DNA of 64,000 bases from Clostridia bacterium (lineage in GTDB: Bacteria; Bacillota; Clostridia; Christensenellales; Pumilibacteraceae), in contig JAAVYI010000022.1 in the NCBI GenBank assembly GCA_022791055.1, positions 105,437-169,436 of the forward strand. The letters are read 5' to 3'. Both the position numbers and the translations under genes were made by a program. Below the pieces are notes generated by a model. That model ran no database searches. It had not been told where the DNA came from and saw nothing but the letters and a program-made list of their open reading frames with translations. Of this stretch, positions 43,772-53,743 are shown piece by piece (position 1 is the first letter of the stretch; the number at the start of each line of letters is the position of its first letter).

Positions 43772-46700
43772 ATGAAGAAACAAAAAAGCATATGGATCGT
43801 CGTGCTGTTGGCGTTGACGTTGACGCTTACGGCGACGCTGGCCGCCTGTAGCGAAAAATTGACGCCCAAGCCCGACGAGCGCGACTTTCAACTGATCGAC
43901 GGCGCGCGCGCGGCGGTCATCTGCGTCGAAGGCACCAACGCCGCCGGCAGCACCGACGGCGATTATCCCGGCGTGGTGCGCGCGGCATACGACTTGCAAT
44001 CGGATATCGAGACGATCACGGGCGTCAAGCCGGTCGTCACCAAATCGATCGGCGGCTATGCCGACTATGCGATCATCATCGGCACGCTCGAAAAGAGCAA
44101 GGCGATCCAAAAGATTGCCGAACTCGGCAAGATCGACGCTGCCGCGATCGAGGGCAAGTGGGAAAGCTACATCGTCGAGAACGTGGCCGACCCGTTCGGC
44201 GACGGCAAAGTCAAGACGGCTTTGGTCGTTGCGGGCTCGGACAAACGCGGCGCGATCTACGGCACGTACAGCATCAGCGAGCAACTGGGCATGTCGCCGT
44301 GGCATTACTTTGCCGACAGCGTGCCGGCGCATAAGGACAACTTCGTATTGCCCGCAAGCTATAAGGCGGTGGGCGTAGAACCCGACGTCAAGTATCGCGG
44401 TATCTTCATCAACGACGAAGAAACGCTCGAGACGTGGGCGCGGGTACTCGACGAGGGCGCGCACTTAGGGCCGAATCTGTACGAAAAGATTTTCGAAATG
44501 TTGCTGCGCGCCAAGGCCAATTATCTTTGGCCGGGTATGCACGCCTGTTCGGATGCGTTCTCCGACTATGCGGCCAACCCCGTCAACGCCGACTATTACG
44601 GCATTGTCATCGGCACGTCGCACTGCGACATGCTGTTGAGAAACAACCTCAACGAGTGGAGCGCTTTCCAAGCCGAATATCGTAAAGAACACCCCGAAGT
44701 AGGCGAAATCGAATACGATTACACGGTCAGCCCCGAGATCATTCGCGAATACTGGCGGCGTTCGGTGCGCGCGAATAAGGACTACGAGGTGCAGTGGACG
44801 TTGGGTATGCGCGGCGCGCACGACGATCCGTTCGACGCAAAGAACATCGACCGCGCGCCGTGGTACGGCGACAAAAATATGCTGATGGAGCAGATCATCG
44901 AGGACCAGCGCGAGATCCTGCGCACCGAGCTGAAAAATCCCAAGCTCGAGGACGTGTTCATGATGTTCATTCCGTATAAGGAAGTACAGCTGCTGTATAA
45001 CGACGGCCTCGAAGTACCGGAGGACATCACCATCATGTGGGCGGACGACAACCACGGTTTTATCCGCAATCTGCCCAACGAGGTCGAGCGCGAGCGCAGC
45101 GGCGGTCACGGTATTTACTATCATAACTCCTACTGGGGGCCGGATAACGAAAGTTATATGTGGGTCAACTCGATGCCGTTTACCATGATCTACGAGGAGA
45201 TGAATAAGGCGTATACCTACGGCGTGCAAAAGGCGTGGATTCTGAACGCGGGCGACACGGTGCCGTATATGCCCGAAATCGAGTTTTTCGTCAGTCTCGG
45301 CTACGACATGGATCAGTACACCCATGAAAACGTGTTCGATGTGTATGTGACCAAAATGGCCACGCGCGAGTTTGGCGCGGAATATGCGTCCGATATGGTG
45401 GAGATCTACAAACAGTATACGCTGCTGACCAACGCGCGCAAACTCGAACAAATGAGCGTCGACTTGTTTTCCGCGGCCTATAACGACGAGGCCGAACGCC
45501 GCGCGGCGCAGTATCGATCGCTGTACGAGCTGGCCGAACGCGTCAACGCCGCGCTGCCCGAACGGCAACGCGATTGTTTCTACGAGACTGTGCTGTTTGA
45601 AGTGCGGTGCGCCTACTACACCAATCTCGAATTTTATTACGCGCACAAGGGTAACGTGGCGTATGCCCAAGGCCGCAACGCCACCGCATACAACTGCTAC
45701 AACATGTCCAAAGAGTTCAACCAAAAGCGCAAGGACGAAATTTCGTATTATAACCGTATTTTGAGCCAAGGCAAGTGGAACAAACTGATGGATCCCGAAG
45801 TGTATCATTCGCCTGTCATGTCGGGTTTTGCCAACGGCGGGCCGGCGTTCCTTGCGGGCGAGCCGGAAATGGGCGTTGTCGCGGAAGGCGAGCCGGTCGA
45901 GCAAGCGGCGTCGGTGCTGTCGTTCGGCAACTATGCCCGCGGCCGCAAATATATCGACGTGTTCAATAAGGGGGCGGGCAGTTTCGACATCACCGTGACC
46001 GCCGACAAACCGTTTATCGTCATCGGCGATCATGCCGACACGGTGACCGACGAGGTGCGTATTTGGATTTCGGTCGACTTCTCCGCGCTGGCTTCTTCCG
46101 ACGCCGGTACGGTGACGATCTCCGACGGAGAGACGACCAAGACGGTGACGGTCAACGCGATCGTCAACGAGTACGAGTTGGGCGAAAAGACATATGTCGA
46201 GCAGGACGGTTACGTTTCGATCGAGGCCGAACATTATTCGGCCGAACGCACGAGCGACTTTGCGTACTGGTCGGTCATCAAAGATCTGGGACGCGGCGGC
46301 GGAGATATGGTGCGCGCCGAAAGCAAGACGTTGGTCGGCTACGGCGATCGCAATTTCGAGGCGGCTGCGCCGTATCTCGAATACAACGTGTATTTTGCCT
46401 CGACGGGCGCGTTCGAGACAGAGGTATACCGTCTGCCCACGCTCAGTTCGCTCGGGCGCATACGGCTGGCCGTGCAGCTCAACGACGGCACGCCGATCAT
46501 ACTCGAGGGCGAAAAGGACTACGGCACCAATAATCCCGCGTGGGAAGAGGGCGTATTCACCCAGATTATCAAGCATAAAACGACTTTGACCGTCACAGAG
46601 GCGGGGCTTAATCGCATTCGCCTGTACATGCTCGATCCGTTCATCACCGTCGATAAGTTGGTCGTGTACACGGCGGCAAAACAAGCGTCGTACTTCGGCC

Positions 46701-48169
46701 CGACCGAAAGTTACAACACCACTTTTAATGTAAACGGCAACGACGACACGGCTTATGCGGGCGTATATCAGTCCAAGTACGTTGTGCCGGAGCAGTACGA
46801 CATCGCCCGCACCTACGGTAACGGCTACTTTGTCGAGCAGGGCGGCACGGTGTCGATCGAGGCCGAATCGGCCGCGCTGACTTCGACGGGCGTATCGATC
46901 CGCGGCCGCTGGATCCCCGCGCGCACCATCGAGGGCTACACCATGCGCACCGAAAAATTGCGCGAGGACTTCGACGGCCGTTGGGAGACCGACGCGCCGA
47001 GCATGAACTACGACATGATCGTGTCGGCCGGCACTTATAACGTTTGGGTGCGCCTCAACGCGCCCATGCCGCGCTCGAGCGTGTACGCGATCGGGATCGA
47101 CGGCAAATATAAGTTCTTGCAGACGAACTACAGCTACAGCGAAGAGGAATCGTTCGTGTGGCGCAAGGCGGGGACGCAACTGAAGATCGACGCGGCGGGC
47201 AAGTATACGCTCAACTTCTTCTGTTCGCAGGACGCCATGGTCATCGATGCGATCTATCTCACCAAGTCGGGAGAGACGCCCGATAAAGCGACCTTCCGGC
47301 AGTCGCCGCGCACCACCGTTTGGACGGGCAATGTCGCCGATTCGACGGCCGACGCGAAGCTGCGCCAAACGTTACTGACCGCGCTCGAGGGCTTAGACAA
47401 CTACCACAATATCATAGCGGGCGACGCGCTCGGCGAATACGGCGCGGCCGAAAAAGCGACGCTGATCGAGAAAATGGACATTGCGTATACGCTGCTCAAC
47501 CTGTTCGGCGGCTTAGTGACTGCCGACGTCGAAACCGCCGTGTGGGAATTGAACGAGGCCAAGACGGCGCTGCTTGCGTCGCGCAACATGGCGGCCGGCG
47601 GCACGAACTATCTGCTATACGAGGACTACGACAAAGCGCATACCGGGTTGGCGCCGTTCGGATTCTCTTATCACGATCTGTATCTCTCGCCCGACGTCAG
47701 CGTGACGATGGGCGCGGACGGAGAAAAGTTCTTCAATATCCGCACGTTCAACGAACAGCGCAACACCGAACGCGCGCTCGTCTCCTACGCATTCGCACCG
47801 CAGGCGACCAAGCTGACCGTCGAGGCGCGCATGAGTTTCAACGAGGCAGAGTGGGGCAAGTTCTATATCTTGAACGAGTACGGCGACAACGCCGTTTGCT
47901 TGGCGTTCGAGTTCGCCTATAACCGATATAATTTGGTCGCCTACGACCGCGGCGCGAAAAAGACGGTCGCAGCCTACGAGCGCAACGTTCCCGTCGACGT
48001 CAAACTGGAGATCGATGTGGCCGCCAACACCTACGACGTGTCGGTCGCGGGGCAAAAGGTCGCCGAAGGGTTTGCTTTCCGTAACGCGTCCGACCGCGTC
48101 GGCGAAGTGATCTTCGGGAGCGCGGCGAGAGACGCCGATATGCGGGTGTACGAACTCAAAGCATATTGA
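43772..48169 (+). CDS. GH115 alpha-glucuronidase-like lipoprotein
   Basis: 1465 residues, lipobox LAAC (Cys26). GH115 enzymes remove (4-O-methyl)glucuronic acid from xylan or arabinogalactan. The family core covers about 35-650: ALVVAGSDKRGAIYGTY (about 150-166), KYRGIFINDEE, YLWPGMH around W253, MWADDNHGFIRNLP at 422-435, and HNSYWGP around W455. Then a GH115 C-terminal domain (about 800-990), a second related module (about 1018-1170), a helical linker, and a jellyroll-like module at the end (about 1280-1465) like those of the neighbouring lipoproteins. Membrane anchoring of this family is unusual. Confidence 0.85.
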   Translation: MKKQKSIWIVVLLALTLTLTATLAACSEKLTPKPDERDFQLIDGARAAVICVEGTNAAGSTDGDYPGVVRAAYDLQSDIETITGVKPVVTKSIGGYADYAIIIGTLEKSKAIQKIAELGKIDAAAIEGKWESYIVENVADPFGDGKVKTALVVAGSDKRGAIYGTYSISEQLGMSPWHYFADSVPAHKDNFVLPASYKAVGVEPDVKYRGIFINDEETLETWARVLDEGAHLGPNLYEKIFEMLLRAKANYLWPGMHACSDAFSDYAANPVNADYYGIVIGTSHCDMLLRNNLNEWSAFQAEYRKEHPEVGEIEYDYTVSPEIIREYWRRSVRANKDYEVQWTLGMRGAHDDPFDAKNIDRAPWYGDKNMLMEQIIEDQREILRTELKNPKLEDVFMMFIPYKEVQLLYNDGLEVPEDITIMWADDNHGFIRNLPNEVERERSGGHGIYYHNSYWGPDNESYMWVNSMPFTMIYEEMNKAYTYGVQKAWILNAGDTVPYMPEIEFFVSLGYDMDQYTHENVFDVYVTKMATREFGAEYASDMVEIYKQYTLLTNARKLEQMSVDLFSAAYNDEAERRAAQYRSLYELAERVNAALPERQRDCFYETVLFEVRCAYYTNLEFYYAHKGNVAYAQGRNATAYNCYNMSKEFNQKRKDEISYYNRILSQGKWNKLMDPEVYHSPVMSGFANGGPAFLAGEPEMGVVAEGEPVEQAASVLSFGNYARGRKYIDVFNKGAGSFDITVTADKPFIVIGDHADTVTDEVRIWISVDFSALASSDAGTVTISDGETTKTVTVNAIVNEYELGEKTYVEQDGYVSIEAEHYSAERTSDFAYWSVIKDLGRGGGDMVRAESKTLVGYGDRNFEAAAPYLEYNVYFASTGAFETEVYRLPTLSSLGRIRLAVQLNDGTPIILEGEKDYGTNNPAWEEGVFTQIIKHKTTLTVTEAGLNRIRLYMLDPFITVDKLVVYTAAKQASYFGPTESYNTTFNVNGNDDTAYAGVYQSKYVVPEQYDIARTYGNGYFVEQGGTVSIEAESAALTSTGVSIRGRWIPARTIEGYTMRTEKLREDFDGRWETDAPSMNYDMIVSAGTYNVWVRLNAPMPRSSVYAIGIDGKYKFLQTNYSYSEEESFVWRKAGTQLKIDAAGKYTLNFFCSQDAMVIDAIYLTKSGETPDKATFRQSPRTTVWTGNVADSTADAKLRQTLLTALEGLDNYHNIIAGDALGEYGAAEKATLIEKMDIAYTLLNLFGGLVTADVETAVWELNEAKTALLASRNMAAGGTNYLLYEDYDKAHTGLAPFGFSYHDLYLSPDVSVTMGADGEKFFNIRTFNEQRNTERALVSYAFAPQATKLTVEARMSFNEAEWGKFYILNEYGDNAVCLAFEFAYNRYNLVAYDRGAKKTVAAYERNVPVDVKLEIDVAANTYDVSVAGQKVAEGFAFRNASDRVGEVIFGSAARDADMRVYELKAY

Positions 48170-48208
48170 AACGTGCTGTGCGGATAAGTCGGAGAAAAGG
48201 AGAGTATT

Positions 48209-49171
48209 ATGAAATTACGTAATTGGATCGTGTTGCTGTTGGCTTGCTGTACGGCGGCAACGTTCGTCGGGTGCGGCAACGAATCCCAAACGCCGCCCGC
48301 CAAAAATCCGTCGCTGTCGTTGGCCGTGCAGGTCGAGACGCTGACCGAGGGCGAAAGCAACGCTTTCGTTGCGACGGCCGTCGACGTCGACACGAAATTG
48401 GTATACGAGATAGCCAAGGACGGCGGCGAATACAAAGTGTATAAAACGTCCGCCGCCACGACGGTCGCCTACCGCAGTACCGAGGCGGGCAGCTTTTCGG
48501 TGCGGGTCAAGACGGAGGACGGCGCGCTCGTTTCCAACGTCTGTTCGTTCACCGTCGTCGAGTACGGCGGCGATACGTTCGGCAAATCGGTGAACGGCGA
48601 AAGCCCGACGGCGAACGTCGATCTAAGCGCGGACAGGGGCGAAAACGCCACGCTCGAACATAAGGCCGTCAATGCGGTCACGGAAGAGTACGCCTTTGTC
48701 AAGGGCTTCAGCGCCGACAGCTTTTACTTTACGACCGACGTCGACATCGTGACGAACAACGGCGGGGACGCGCATCCCAAGACCGGCATTTTTTGCAAAG
48801 CAGGGACGACGTTCTACTATTTCGCGTTCGACGTCAAGCCCCACATGACGGGTGACGAGGTCGTTTTCGTCAATTCCACGGCATCGGGCTGGGGCTGGCC
48901 GGGGACGGTGTTCCACGAAGCGCCGTCGTTCAGAAACGGCGCGACGCGGGTCAAAAACACCATGGGCATGTTGCGCAAGAAGGGGACGTTCTACCTGTTT
49001 ATCAATGCCGAATGTATCGGCAAAGTCGAGGCAAGAGGCTTGATTGCCGCCTCTACCGTGGGTACGTTCACCATGGGGCAAAACGCGATCTATTCCGACT
49101 ATGCCTGCCACGCAGAGGGCAGCGAGGCCTATACCGCCGCGCTTAAGAAGGCCGAGGAAGTTTGGGGATAA
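48209..49171 (+). CDS. Lipoprotein of the glycan locus
   Basis: 320 residues, lipobox VGC (Cys22). An Ig-like N-terminal domain (about 33-117) is followed by a beta-rich C-terminal domain (about 120-320) that recalls the jellyroll-like module of its neighbours but with its own sequence. Function unknown; likely glycan binding. AAAGGAGAG precedes the start. Last gene of the first block; a strong terminator follows. Confidence 0.7.
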   Translation: MKLRNWIVLLLACCTAATFVGCGNESQTPPAKNPSLSLAVQVETLTEGESNAFVATAVDVDTKLVYEIAKDGGEYKVYKTSAATTVAYRSTEAGSFSVRVKTEDGALVSNVCSFTVVEYGGDTFGKSVNGESPTANVDLSADRGENATLEHKAVNAVTEEYAFVKGFSADSFYFTTDVDIVTNNGGDAHPKTGIFCKAGTTFYYFAFDVKPHMTGDEVVFVNSTASGWGWPGTVFHEAPSFRNGATRVKNTMGMLRKKGTFYLFINAECIGKVEARGLIAASTVGTFTMGQNAIYSDYACHAEGSEAYTAALKKAEEVWG

Positions 49172-49189
49172 AATAAGGACAATAAAAAG

Positions 49190-49223
49190 GAACGAGACGC
49201 GGATCGGCATCTCGTTCTTTTTT
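49190..49223 (+). terminator. Terminator of the first glycan block
   Basis: GAACGAGA (49190-49197) pairs with TCTCGTTC (49210-49217), then T6. The convergent AraC gene ends just beyond. Confidence 0.8.
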
Positions 49224-49243
49224 ATGCGTTTTCGATCGTGCGG

Positions 49244-50078
49244 CTATCGTTCGCTGTCCGCTTGGTCGGCCTTGGGGGAAATGCCGAACCGTTTGAGATA
49301 CAGGCGGTAAAACGCCGAATAGTCGTTGAATCCGCATTGCAAATACGCGTGCGTTGCGGGGACGCCGCCGCGGATCAAGCTGCGCGCCGAAACCAAACGC
49401 TTGCCGACGATGTAGTCCCACGGCGAAAATCCGGTCGCTTTCTTAAACTGTCGGTTGAGTTGCGACACGCTGACATACAGATCGGCGGCGATCGTTTGCA
49501 CCGACAGCGGGTCGAACAGATGCACGTTGATGTAGTCGGCGGCTTCTACGGCCAACGACTTCGCGGGGGGGGGGTATCGGATCGCTCTTTTTGCGCGTAA
49601 ACGCGCGATTGATCTCGTGTAAGAGCGCAAACAAATAGGCGGTGACCGTCAGGCGGTCGCCTTTGGTCGAATCGGGCGTTTGCATGGCGGACAACAGTTT
49701 TTGCGGGTGGATGGTAAAGTCGGAAGCGCAATACACGTTTTGTTCGCCCAAAGGCCGGTCGTTAAAGGGTGCGAGCAACTTGTGCGTCGGGTCTATGTTG
49801 TCTAGCAACTCTTCCGAAAAGTTGATCGTATACCGTTCATACGGCTCTTGCGCCAAAATGGTGATGCAATGCGATTCCATCGGGCGAATCAGGATCATGG
49901 TGTCGGGCAACAGCGGATAGGTCGCCGTTTCGACGGTACAGCTTGCCGCGCCGCCGATAAAGTATAGGATCTCGTATTGATCGTGAATGTGCATGTAAAA
50001 AGGATCGTGCGTCGGTTTTTCGTCGGTCAAATGTCGGAACAGCAGTTGCGGATCTTCGTACACGTTGTATACCGCCAT
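49244..50078 (-). pseudogene. AraC-family regulator, frameshifted at a C10 run (possibly phase-variable)
   Basis: The N-terminal part, from ATG 50078 (GGAGG upstream), encodes a cupin sensor: MAVYNVYEDPQLLFRHL, HIHDQYEILYFIGG, then LLPDTMILIRP. The C-terminal part, in another frame, has both AraC helix-turn-helix units: LSVQTIAADLYVSVSQLNRQ and ATHAYLQCGFNDYSAFYRLY. The two frames meet at ten Cs on the coding strand (49574-49565). With ten the reading frame is lost before the DNA-binding domain; with nine the two join into one protein of 277 residues, the normal length. It sits between two sense blocks and is divergent from the gene at 50343, so it should regulate the locus. A sequencing error is the main alternative. 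Confidence 0.85.
49565..49574. repeat. G10/C10 homopolymer in the AraC gene
   Basis: Ten Gs on the plus strand within the coding region. It is the position of the frameshift. Confidence 0.9.
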
Positions 50079-50228
50079 ATTGTCTCTTTCCTCCCCGTTT
50101 GCAGCCATATCGCGCCGCCGTGCCATTATCGATAATGCGATTGTGCCGACAAGTGCGCCGAAAATATATTTTGCTACGGATAGTATACCACACTGTGCGC
50201 AAAAATGCAATATAACGAGCGCAAGATT

Positions 50229-50271
50229 GCAATTGATTTGTAAATTCGCTTATATTATAATTTTTGTATAG
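50229..50271 (+). promoter_or_regulatory. Duplicated 43-bp promoter, copy 2
   Basis: TTGATT (50233-50238), 17 nt, TATAAT (50256-50261). It matches the copy at 37465-37507 at 36 of 43 bases and lies in the divergent region between the AraC gene and the lipoprotein gene. Confidence 0.75.
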
Positions 50272-50342
50272 TAGTCAACATACAGCCTAATCGGCGCGGT
50301 TTCTCCGTGCCGAGGGCAAAAAACAACCGAAAGGGGTGGACA

Positions 50343-53300
50343 ATGAAGAAAAAATTGTTGCTTTTGGTTCTGGCGCTTGTCTGCGCGTTTTCCGTAGTCG
50401 CTTGCGGCGAGGGCAATACGCCCGTTACGCCGCCCGACGGCGATACGAAAAAGCCGGCGGAAAGCATAGTGCTGGATCATCAAACGCTCGCACTCAACGT
50501 CGGCGGCAGCGAAACGCTGACGGCGACCGTGACGCCCGGCGACACGACCGACGCGGTCGTTTGGTCTACGGACGACGACGCGATCGTAACCGTCGCAAAC
50601 GGCCGCGTGACCGCTGTCGGCGCAGGCTCGACGACCGTCACGGCTACGGCGGGCGACGTGTCCGCGACCTGTGCGGTCACTGTCACCGCGCAAGGCGAAC
50701 CCGATCCCGAACCGAAACCCGCTACGGCGATCGCGCTCGACAAAAAGTCGCTCGCACTCAACGTCGGCGCCAGCGAGACGCTGACGGCAACCGTGACGCC
50801 CGGCGACACGACCGACACGATCAACTGGTCGTCGAAAGATCCGACCGTCGCCAAAGTGGCGGGCGGCGTGGTCACCGCCGTCGGCGCGGGGTCGACCGAG
50901 ATCGTCGTCAAGGCGGGGGACGTGGCCGACACATGTACGGTCACCGTCGAATCGGATATACACGAAGAGGACGGGTATATTTGGTACGAGGATTTCTCCG
51001 CGCGCGACGAAGTGCCGGCCTATTTGCACATCGACAAAGCCGACGGGGACAGCGCAACGATCACGGAAGAAGGACTTGCCATAACGACCGGCAGTACATC
51101 CGGCCGCAAAGTGTTCGTCGAACATACGTTCGATGCCACGCTCACCGGTACGGTGCGCGTCGAGGCCAAAATTAAATTTACCGACGCGCAAGCGTTCCAT
51201 AACATTCTGTTTTTCATGACCGAGAGCGGCGAAACGGCGGCCGCTATTGCCGTCAATGCGGGCGAGTATCACAACCGCACCGCGGCGGGCAAGTGGGGCA
51301 ATAAACTGTTTGACTGCCCCGCGGGCGCGTGGCAGGAGATCGAACTGATCTTACACACCGACACGGGCAAGCTCGATCTGTATGTCGGCGAGCAGTCCGT
51401 CAAGGATCTGCCGTTCTGCGACGGCGGCGACAAAAAAGACCAAATCAAGAGGTTCCGCACCGGCGGCGACAAAGAGAATATCGGCATGGTCGTCGAATAT
51501 TTCAAGATCGGCAATGTGACCGCGCCCAAACTGTCGGTCACGCAACCCGACGCCCCGATCGATCTCGATGCAGACGGCGCGGACGGCGCGTTTGACTTAA
51601 AGTACGAAGCAACTTCCGACATGGGCGCTGCGCCGGACTATTCGGTCACTTGCGATCAGGAAACGGGTTGGACGTGGATCGAGAACAATCGGAGCGTGCG
51701 GTTCTCCGCCGCCGGTACATACGAGTTCACCGTGACGGCGACCGACAAATACGGTTCGAGCGCGGACACGATTACCGTCGAAGTGACCGGCGCGCAGACC
51801 GCCCCCGTGATCACATTGACGAGCGAGACGGAAAAGTCGGTTTCGTTGCAAGCCGATGCGACGTATACGTTTGCGTATACGGTTGTCGGCTCGCCCGTGC
51901 CTACGGTCGAAATGACTTGCTCGCGCGAGGACTACGTATTCGACGCGGCGACTAAGACGGCTACGTTCTTCGCGGCGGGGGTCTATATGTTCACCGTGAC
52001 GGCCGAAAACAGCGTCGGTACGGATACCCAAACGGTCACCGTCACCGTGACCGACCGCTACGCCCGTCCCGACCCGATCCCCGCAGATAAAACGGTGTAC
52101 ACCAATGACTTTACCACGTCGGACGGCATCGGCAATATTGCCGACGATACGCAAGGGCAAGGCGCGGTTTCCTATGACGACGGCACTATGCACATTACGA
52201 CCGGTTCGTTCGGCGGTAGCCAACGCAATTATTTGTTCGACATGCCGTTCGGCAAAACGCTTTCGGGCATGAACGTTGTCGAGTTGGATTTTGTGATCGG
52301 ACACGACGGAGATGCCGAACGGTTCACCAATCTGATGTTCTTAATGTCGCAAGACGCGCCGGCCGGCGATCAGCCCGCAGCCTGCGTCGCGATCCTCAGC
52401 AACAGACTTGTTGTGCATAGCGGCACGAATCGGCCGAACAATCCCGCAAACAACTGGTACGATGTAAAACTGTGCGGGTATAACGTGGGTATCCAAAAGG
52501 GTGTGACGTATACGTTGCGCGCGGTCATCGACACCGCCAACAATGTCTTGCACTTGTACATTTCAGGCGAGATGATCAATTTGTTGAACGCCGATCAGAG
52601 TATACAGGCGGCGCAAACGCTGGAGAGCGAAGTGTATTTGGGAACATATTTGTTCCGACACTTCAATCGTTCGATCGGCATGTTGCGTACCGGAACCAAT
52701 CGCGAAACGGTCGACTACGCCATCGATAATGTCAAAGTGTATCAAGTCAGTCCCGCACTCACCGTAAGCGAGCAAACCAAGACGATCGAAAACTTCGAGG
52801 GCAGCGCGACGTATACGCCGAACTTCACGGCCGAACAGGGCGCGACCGTAACGATCGCTTGCGCGGGCGCGACGGTGGGCGAGAATAACGCGATCACGTT
52901 TACCAAAGTGGGCGCCTATACGGTGACGATCACGGCAAGCAACAGCTACGGCGATACCGTGGCGACGGTCGCGGTGATCGTGAAAGACGGGCAAAACTAT
53001 TGCAACGTCGATTTCACCCAAGACAAGAGTACCGAGCACATAACGGGTAAAACGAGTGCAAGTTACAACGGTTCATACGAATTTAACGACGACGGATTGC
53101 GTATGTACACCGCGGCGAGCAGCGGACAATCGATCTTTTATAAATACGACATGGGCGAACGGTTGACGGGCGTCGTAACGACCGAAGTCGGCTTTATGGT
53201 TCCCGAGGCCAACAATCACATGATCAACCTGTTGTTCTGGTTTGATTCGATGACGGCGGGGAGCAATCAGCCGACCAATTACGCGATCGAGAAAGACGAG

Positions 53301-53639
53301 ACGCTCCGCGGCAACAATTCGGCAGTCGGCGGAAATTGGAATACCGCGATGAGTTACGACGGCAAAAAGATTCACTTTATCGGAGGGCAGAAATACACGC
53401 TCAAGGTCATACACGATTTCGATAACAACCGCGACTATGTATATCTGATTTGCGACAAAGTCGATTTGGACGGTGTGGCGACGGACATCAACGGCGAGAT
53501 CTATCTGGCTACATATCCGTTCCGCAATGCCGATAAGCCCGCGCGCGTTCTTTCGATCGGTATCGACAATAAGGCAAATGTCGACTTTACGCTCACGCAC
53601 GTCAAGGTTTACAAATCGGCGTTGCCCGAGCAAGCATAA
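50343..53639 (+). CDS. Large multidomain Ig/jellyroll-like lipoprotein
   Basis: 1098 residues, lipobox VAC (Cys21). Two nearly identical BIG2-type Ig domains (about 35-115 and 123-203) are followed by three jellyroll-like modules (about 212-388, 577-775, 872-1098), separated by two and one further Ig/PKD-like domains. Module starts are marked by YEDFSARDEVPAYL, YTNDFTTSDG and CNVDFTQDKS. It is the largest relative of the genes at 40430 and 42020 and probably a surface glycan-binding protein. The ribosome site AAAGGGGTGG sets the start; the upstream in-frame start is not used. Confidence 0.75.
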   Translation: MKKKLLLLVLALVCAFSVVACGEGNTPVTPPDGDTKKPAESIVLDHQTLALNVGGSETLTATVTPGDTTDAVVWSTDDDAIVTVANGRVTAVGAGSTTVTATAGDVSATCAVTVTAQGEPDPEPKPATAIALDKKSLALNVGASETLTATVTPGDTTDTINWSSKDPTVAKVAGGVVTAVGAGSTEIVVKAGDVADTCTVTVESDIHEEDGYIWYEDFSARDEVPAYLHIDKADGDSATITEEGLAITTGSTSGRKVFVEHTFDATLTGTVRVEAKIKFTDAQAFHNILFFMTESGETAAAIAVNAGEYHNRTAAGKWGNKLFDCPAGAWQEIELILHTDTGKLDLYVGEQSVKDLPFCDGGDKKDQIKRFRTGGDKENIGMVVEYFKIGNVTAPKLSVTQPDAPIDLDADGADGAFDLKYEATSDMGAAPDYSVTCDQETGWTWIENNRSVRFSAAGTYEFTVTATDKYGSSADTITVEVTGAQTAPVITLTSETEKSVSLQADATYTFAYTVVGSPVPTVEMTCSREDYVFDAATKTATFFAAGVYMFTVTAENSVGTDTQTVTVTVTDRYARPDPIPADKTVYTNDFTTSDGIGNIADDTQGQGAVSYDDGTMHITTGSFGGSQRNYLFDMPFGKTLSGMNVVELDFVIGHDGDAERFTNLMFLMSQDAPAGDQPAACVAILSNRLVVHSGTNRPNNPANNWYDVKLCGYNVGIQKGVTYTLRAVIDTANNVLHLYISGEMINLLNADQSIQAAQTLESEVYLGTYLFRHFNRSIGMLRTGTNRETVDYAIDNVKVYQVSPALTVSEQTKTIENFEGSATYTPNFTAEQGATVTIACAGATVGENNAITFTKVGAYTVTITASNSYGDTVATVAVIVKDGQNYCNVDFTQDKSTEHITGKTSASYNGSYEFNDDGLRMYTAASSGQSIFYKYDMGERLTGVVTTEVGFMVPEANNHMINLLFWFDSMTAGSNQPTNYAIEKDETLRGNNSAVGGNWNTAMSYDGKKIHFIGGQKYTLKVIHDFDNNRDYVYLICDKVDLDGVATDINGEIYLATYPFRNADKPARVLSIGIDNKANVDFTLTHVKVYKSALPEQA
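50487..50816 (+). repeat. In-frame 66-bp direct repeat, 264 nt apart
   Basis: 50487-50552 and 50751-50816 are identical at 63 of 66 bases. The spacing is 88 codons, so recombination between them would remove or add exactly one Ig domain. Confidence 0.8.
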
Positions 53640-53677
53640 TAACACGCTAGTACCATAACGGCGGACAAATGAACGAC

Positions 53678-53699
53678 AAGGCCGCTTGATGCGGCCTTT
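53678..53699 (+). terminator. Terminator-like hairpin
   Basis: AAGGCCGC - TTGAT - GCGGCCTT, then a short T-rich end. Lies between the large lipoprotein and the isomerase gene. Confidence 0.6.
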
Positions 53700-53743
53700 G
53701 TTGTGCGAATTTTCGGTTTTAAAAGAGGCTTTCAAGAGGTTTT

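Noticed and set aside
44465..47368. 967-codon open frame antisense to the GH115 gene
   Set aside because: It has no ribosome site, low-complexity His/Arg/Val-rich sequence and lies fully opposite a gene with clear domains. GC-rich codon bias leaves this antisense frame open; similar long shadows lie opposite OppD, DnaE and the 42020 gene.
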